A DNA stretch of 64,000 bases. It comes from Hydra vulgaris (taxonomy: Eukaryota; Cnidaria; Hydrozoa; Anthoathecata; Hydridae). The notes below the pieces were generated by a model. It did no database searches. It was not told the DNA's origin and was given only the letters and a program-made list of their open reading frames with translations. Shown one piece after another: positions 62,310-64,000 of this stretch. The DNA is taken from NCBI RefSeq assembly GCF_038396675.1, contig NC_088920.1:21043501-21107500 (forward strand), in the 5' to 3' direction. The first letter of the stretch is position 1. Each line of letters begins with the position of its first letter. A program made the position numbers and the translations under genes.

Positions 62310-62418
62310 CCCAGTGGGCACAGGACCTAAATAAGACGTCTTTTGAACGTTCAAAAGACGTCCAAAACGTTCAATAGACGTTTAAAAGACGTCTTTTTTA
62401 CGTCCTGTGCCCACCGGG
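62310..62418. mobile_element. 109-bp foldback element with GACGTC palindromic core
   Basis: The ends are CCCAGTGGGCACAGGAC and, in reverse complement, CCCGGTGGGCACAGGAC. The core holds a perfect 28-base palindrome (62335-62362) with half-site GACGTCTTTTGAAC, and further GACGT and AACGTTCAA words. Terminal CCCAG plus an internal ACGT-type word array parallels the AACGTTGA ends at 47.9 and 55.8 kb. Confidence 0.8.
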
Positions 62419-62769
62419 ACAGATCTCATACAATTTTATTTTTGTACGCGCAATAATTTGAATCTCAACGATTAAAATGTGTAATATGTATGTACATACG
62501 TCACTGTATAGTTACTGTTATGAACATGCAACCACAAATTGTGCTACATGTCAGACTAAGAAAGATAATTGTTATACATTTTGATAACTTTTGTATGTAT
62601 AAAATAAATATTTATGTAAATAAAATATTTAAAAATGCTCGAATGTGTTTTTTCTAAAGCAAATTTTTTTATGCGGTCCGTATCTAACCGCATAAAAAAA
62701 AAATTTTTTAATATTGTTTCGAAAACTATTTTTTATAGGTACTCCTGAAGTTTTATGTGATTTTTTTTT
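62419..62769. other. AT-rich spacer
   Basis: TTTTTATGCGGTC and ACCGCATAAAAA form an inverted pair near 62667-62695. Nothing else is supported. Confidence 0.4.
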
Positions 62770-63690
62770 ATGCGTCTTCTTTTATATGGTCCCTATCAAC
62801 CGCACAAAAAGAGGTTTGAATGTACTAAAAAGACATCAACTCATCAACTGATCGAAAACAGTTCAAAAATAGAAAATGAAAACGTTATTCAAGATAAAAT
62901 GGCTGAACTTGAAGATAGAAGTCGCAGAAATAACTTACGAATTAATGGGTTAGAAGAAAATGAAACCTGATCCTGACTTAAATTATTTTAAGTCAGGATC
63001 AGAATTTTATTGTGCTCTTCAAAACTGCTTATACTTTTATATAAATGAAAGATTTTCTCCAGCGAGATTTTTTTAATGTTAATCATTTTAATGTCAGAAG
63101 CTTAAAAAAAATTTCGAAAATTTGTATGTTAACTTAAAGAAAACATTACATATTTTTAGCATTATATGCATCACAGAGATTTTAAGTTGTTGTTATCGCC
63201 CACCATCTGGCGTAATAGAAAATTTTAAATGAATTTCTGCAAAATGATATATTAAAAAAGGTATACATGAAAAGAAATACAATACATCATTGGTGCTTTT
63301 AATTTCTTGCTACGATTACCACGCTAACAACAACATTAAAAATTTTATAATTATATTTTTGAAAATGGAGCAATGCCGTTAATAAACAAACCTACTAGAA
63401 TTACATTATCATCAGCCTCATTATTACTCAATATAATTACTACGGATATTTTTAACTTATCTATAAAAAAAGGCATAATTAAAAGTGACGTCTCAGATCA
63501 CTTTCCAATTTTTTTTTCTATAAAATGTAGAAAACGTAAAAACTGCTCCATCAAAATAAACATCTTATTAAACGATTTTTTACAGAAAACGAATTTTATT
63601 GCATTTAAGAACAATTATCTTTACTTCATTGGAATCACAATAATGATTCTCATGACGCTAAGTGATGACGTTTTTATAAACATTTTTTGA
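62770..63690 (+). pseudogene. LINE 5' portion: ORF1-like coiled coil and APE-type endonuclease pieces
   Basis: KIENENVIQDKMAELEDRSR and RNNLRINGLEENE (62860-62967) match the coiled-coil end of LINE ORF1-like proteins. Further on, VRSLKK (near 63100), CYRPPSGVIENF (near 63190), INKPTRITLSSASLLLN (63380-63430) and GIIKSDVSDHFPIFFSIK with the catalytic SDH (63470-63523) are endonuclease blocks. The GDFN Asp region is damaged. A 15-bp hairpin (62968-63001) sits just after the ORF1 piece at the coding break. Several frame changes and no RT. Confidence 0.7.
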
Positions 63691-64000
63691 AGTATACGAT
63701 ATTAATTTTCCGAAATATAAAATATTAATATAAGTATATTATTATAATCTACTTCTCTTTTTTTGCTATATTTTAATTAGGTATATAAAAGTCTTTATTT
63801 ATAGATGTATAAAAGAAATTTAAATTATGTCCTCCTAAATTATCAAACTTCTTACTTAATTATTATTCAAAGTCTTTCGTTTAAGTATTGTATGTGTTAG
63901 TTTTTTTTTGTGTGTTTTTTTCGCGTTTTTTGTTTTTTAGTTTGGTGTTTTAGTTTCTTATTATGGTGTTTACTTAAAATTAGTACTTGTACTATATGTA
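63691..64000. other. AT-rich stretch to the end of the window
   Basis: No supported coding; the LINE fragment fades out here. Confidence 0.4.

Noticed and set aside
63840-64000. A (GT)-rich promoter-like stretch
   Set aside because: Low-complexity T/G sequence with no identifiable element.

Overview
The window is AT-rich eukaryotic DNA whose content points to a cnidarian, most likely Hydra or a close relative. The strongest evidence is a gene at 29.27-30.77 kb carrying eight copies of the minicollagen cysteine pattern C-x3-C-x3-C-x3-C-x3-CC, a signature of nematocyst wall proteins. The background also fits: host coding DNA is very sparse, introns are AT-rich with short coding exons, (TA)n tracts are long, and there is a dense layer of decayed MULE, hAT, pogo, Tc1/mariner, CR1/jockey-like LINE, Penelope-like and tRNA-derived SINE copies. 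No tRNA, rRNA, CRISPR array or operon is visible. Species and family names are inferred by eye; no search was run.

Host gene candidates are few. At 4.2-4.5 kb (minus strand) a signal-peptide exon and an LDL-receptor class A exon are joined by a 79-base phase-1 intron; later exons are not found. At 29.27-30.77 kb (plus) one long exon encodes a SUEL/rhamnose-binding-type lectin domain followed by eight minicollagen-type cysteine-rich domains (MCRDs), with two apparent single-base frame breaks. At 50.35 kb and 57.19 kb there are two coding-like terminal exons of unknown identity, the second ending in a possible GPI-anchor tail.

Layout. 0-3 kb: an 18-copy 25-bp tandem array and a broken MULE. 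4-8 kb: the LDLa gene start, a perfect 39-bp foldback and empty AT-rich DNA. 8-14 kb: a MULE relict, SINE pieces and a hAT element with ends and an 8-bp target duplication. 14-19 kb: mostly featureless, with a small inverted-repeat element inside a field of repeated ACATGTGGC-like motifs. 19-23 kb: a Penelope-like remnant, a SINE and a 2.9-kb pogo/Tigger element. 23-27 kb: two tail-to-tail relicts of one transposon-related protein family around a (TA)n tract. 28-31 kb: a LINE tail and the lectin-MCRD gene. 32-35 kb: a CR1/jockey-like LINE with its tail repeat. 36-44.8 kb: a pogo-type element whose matching ends lie 8.8 kb apart and which has been filled by other insertions. 46-56 kb: compound microsatellites and a LINE apparently split by a 7.9-kb segment bounded by inverted AACGTTGA-rich ends; inside it lie TA tracts, a Tc1 element, a mariner relict and the 50.35-kb exon. 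56-64 kb: LINE tails, a third MULE relict, small hAT-type elements, foldbacks and a LINE 5' portion.

Almost every mobile-element protein is interrupted by stops or frameshifts, so the region looks like a nested, mostly dead transposon deposit with isolated host exons. The main leads are the lectin-MCRD protein, the 7.9-kb AACGTT-bounded segment, the 8.8-kb pogo element with a C-terminal Cys-rich module, and a conserved 5' motif shared by three independent MULE relicts.
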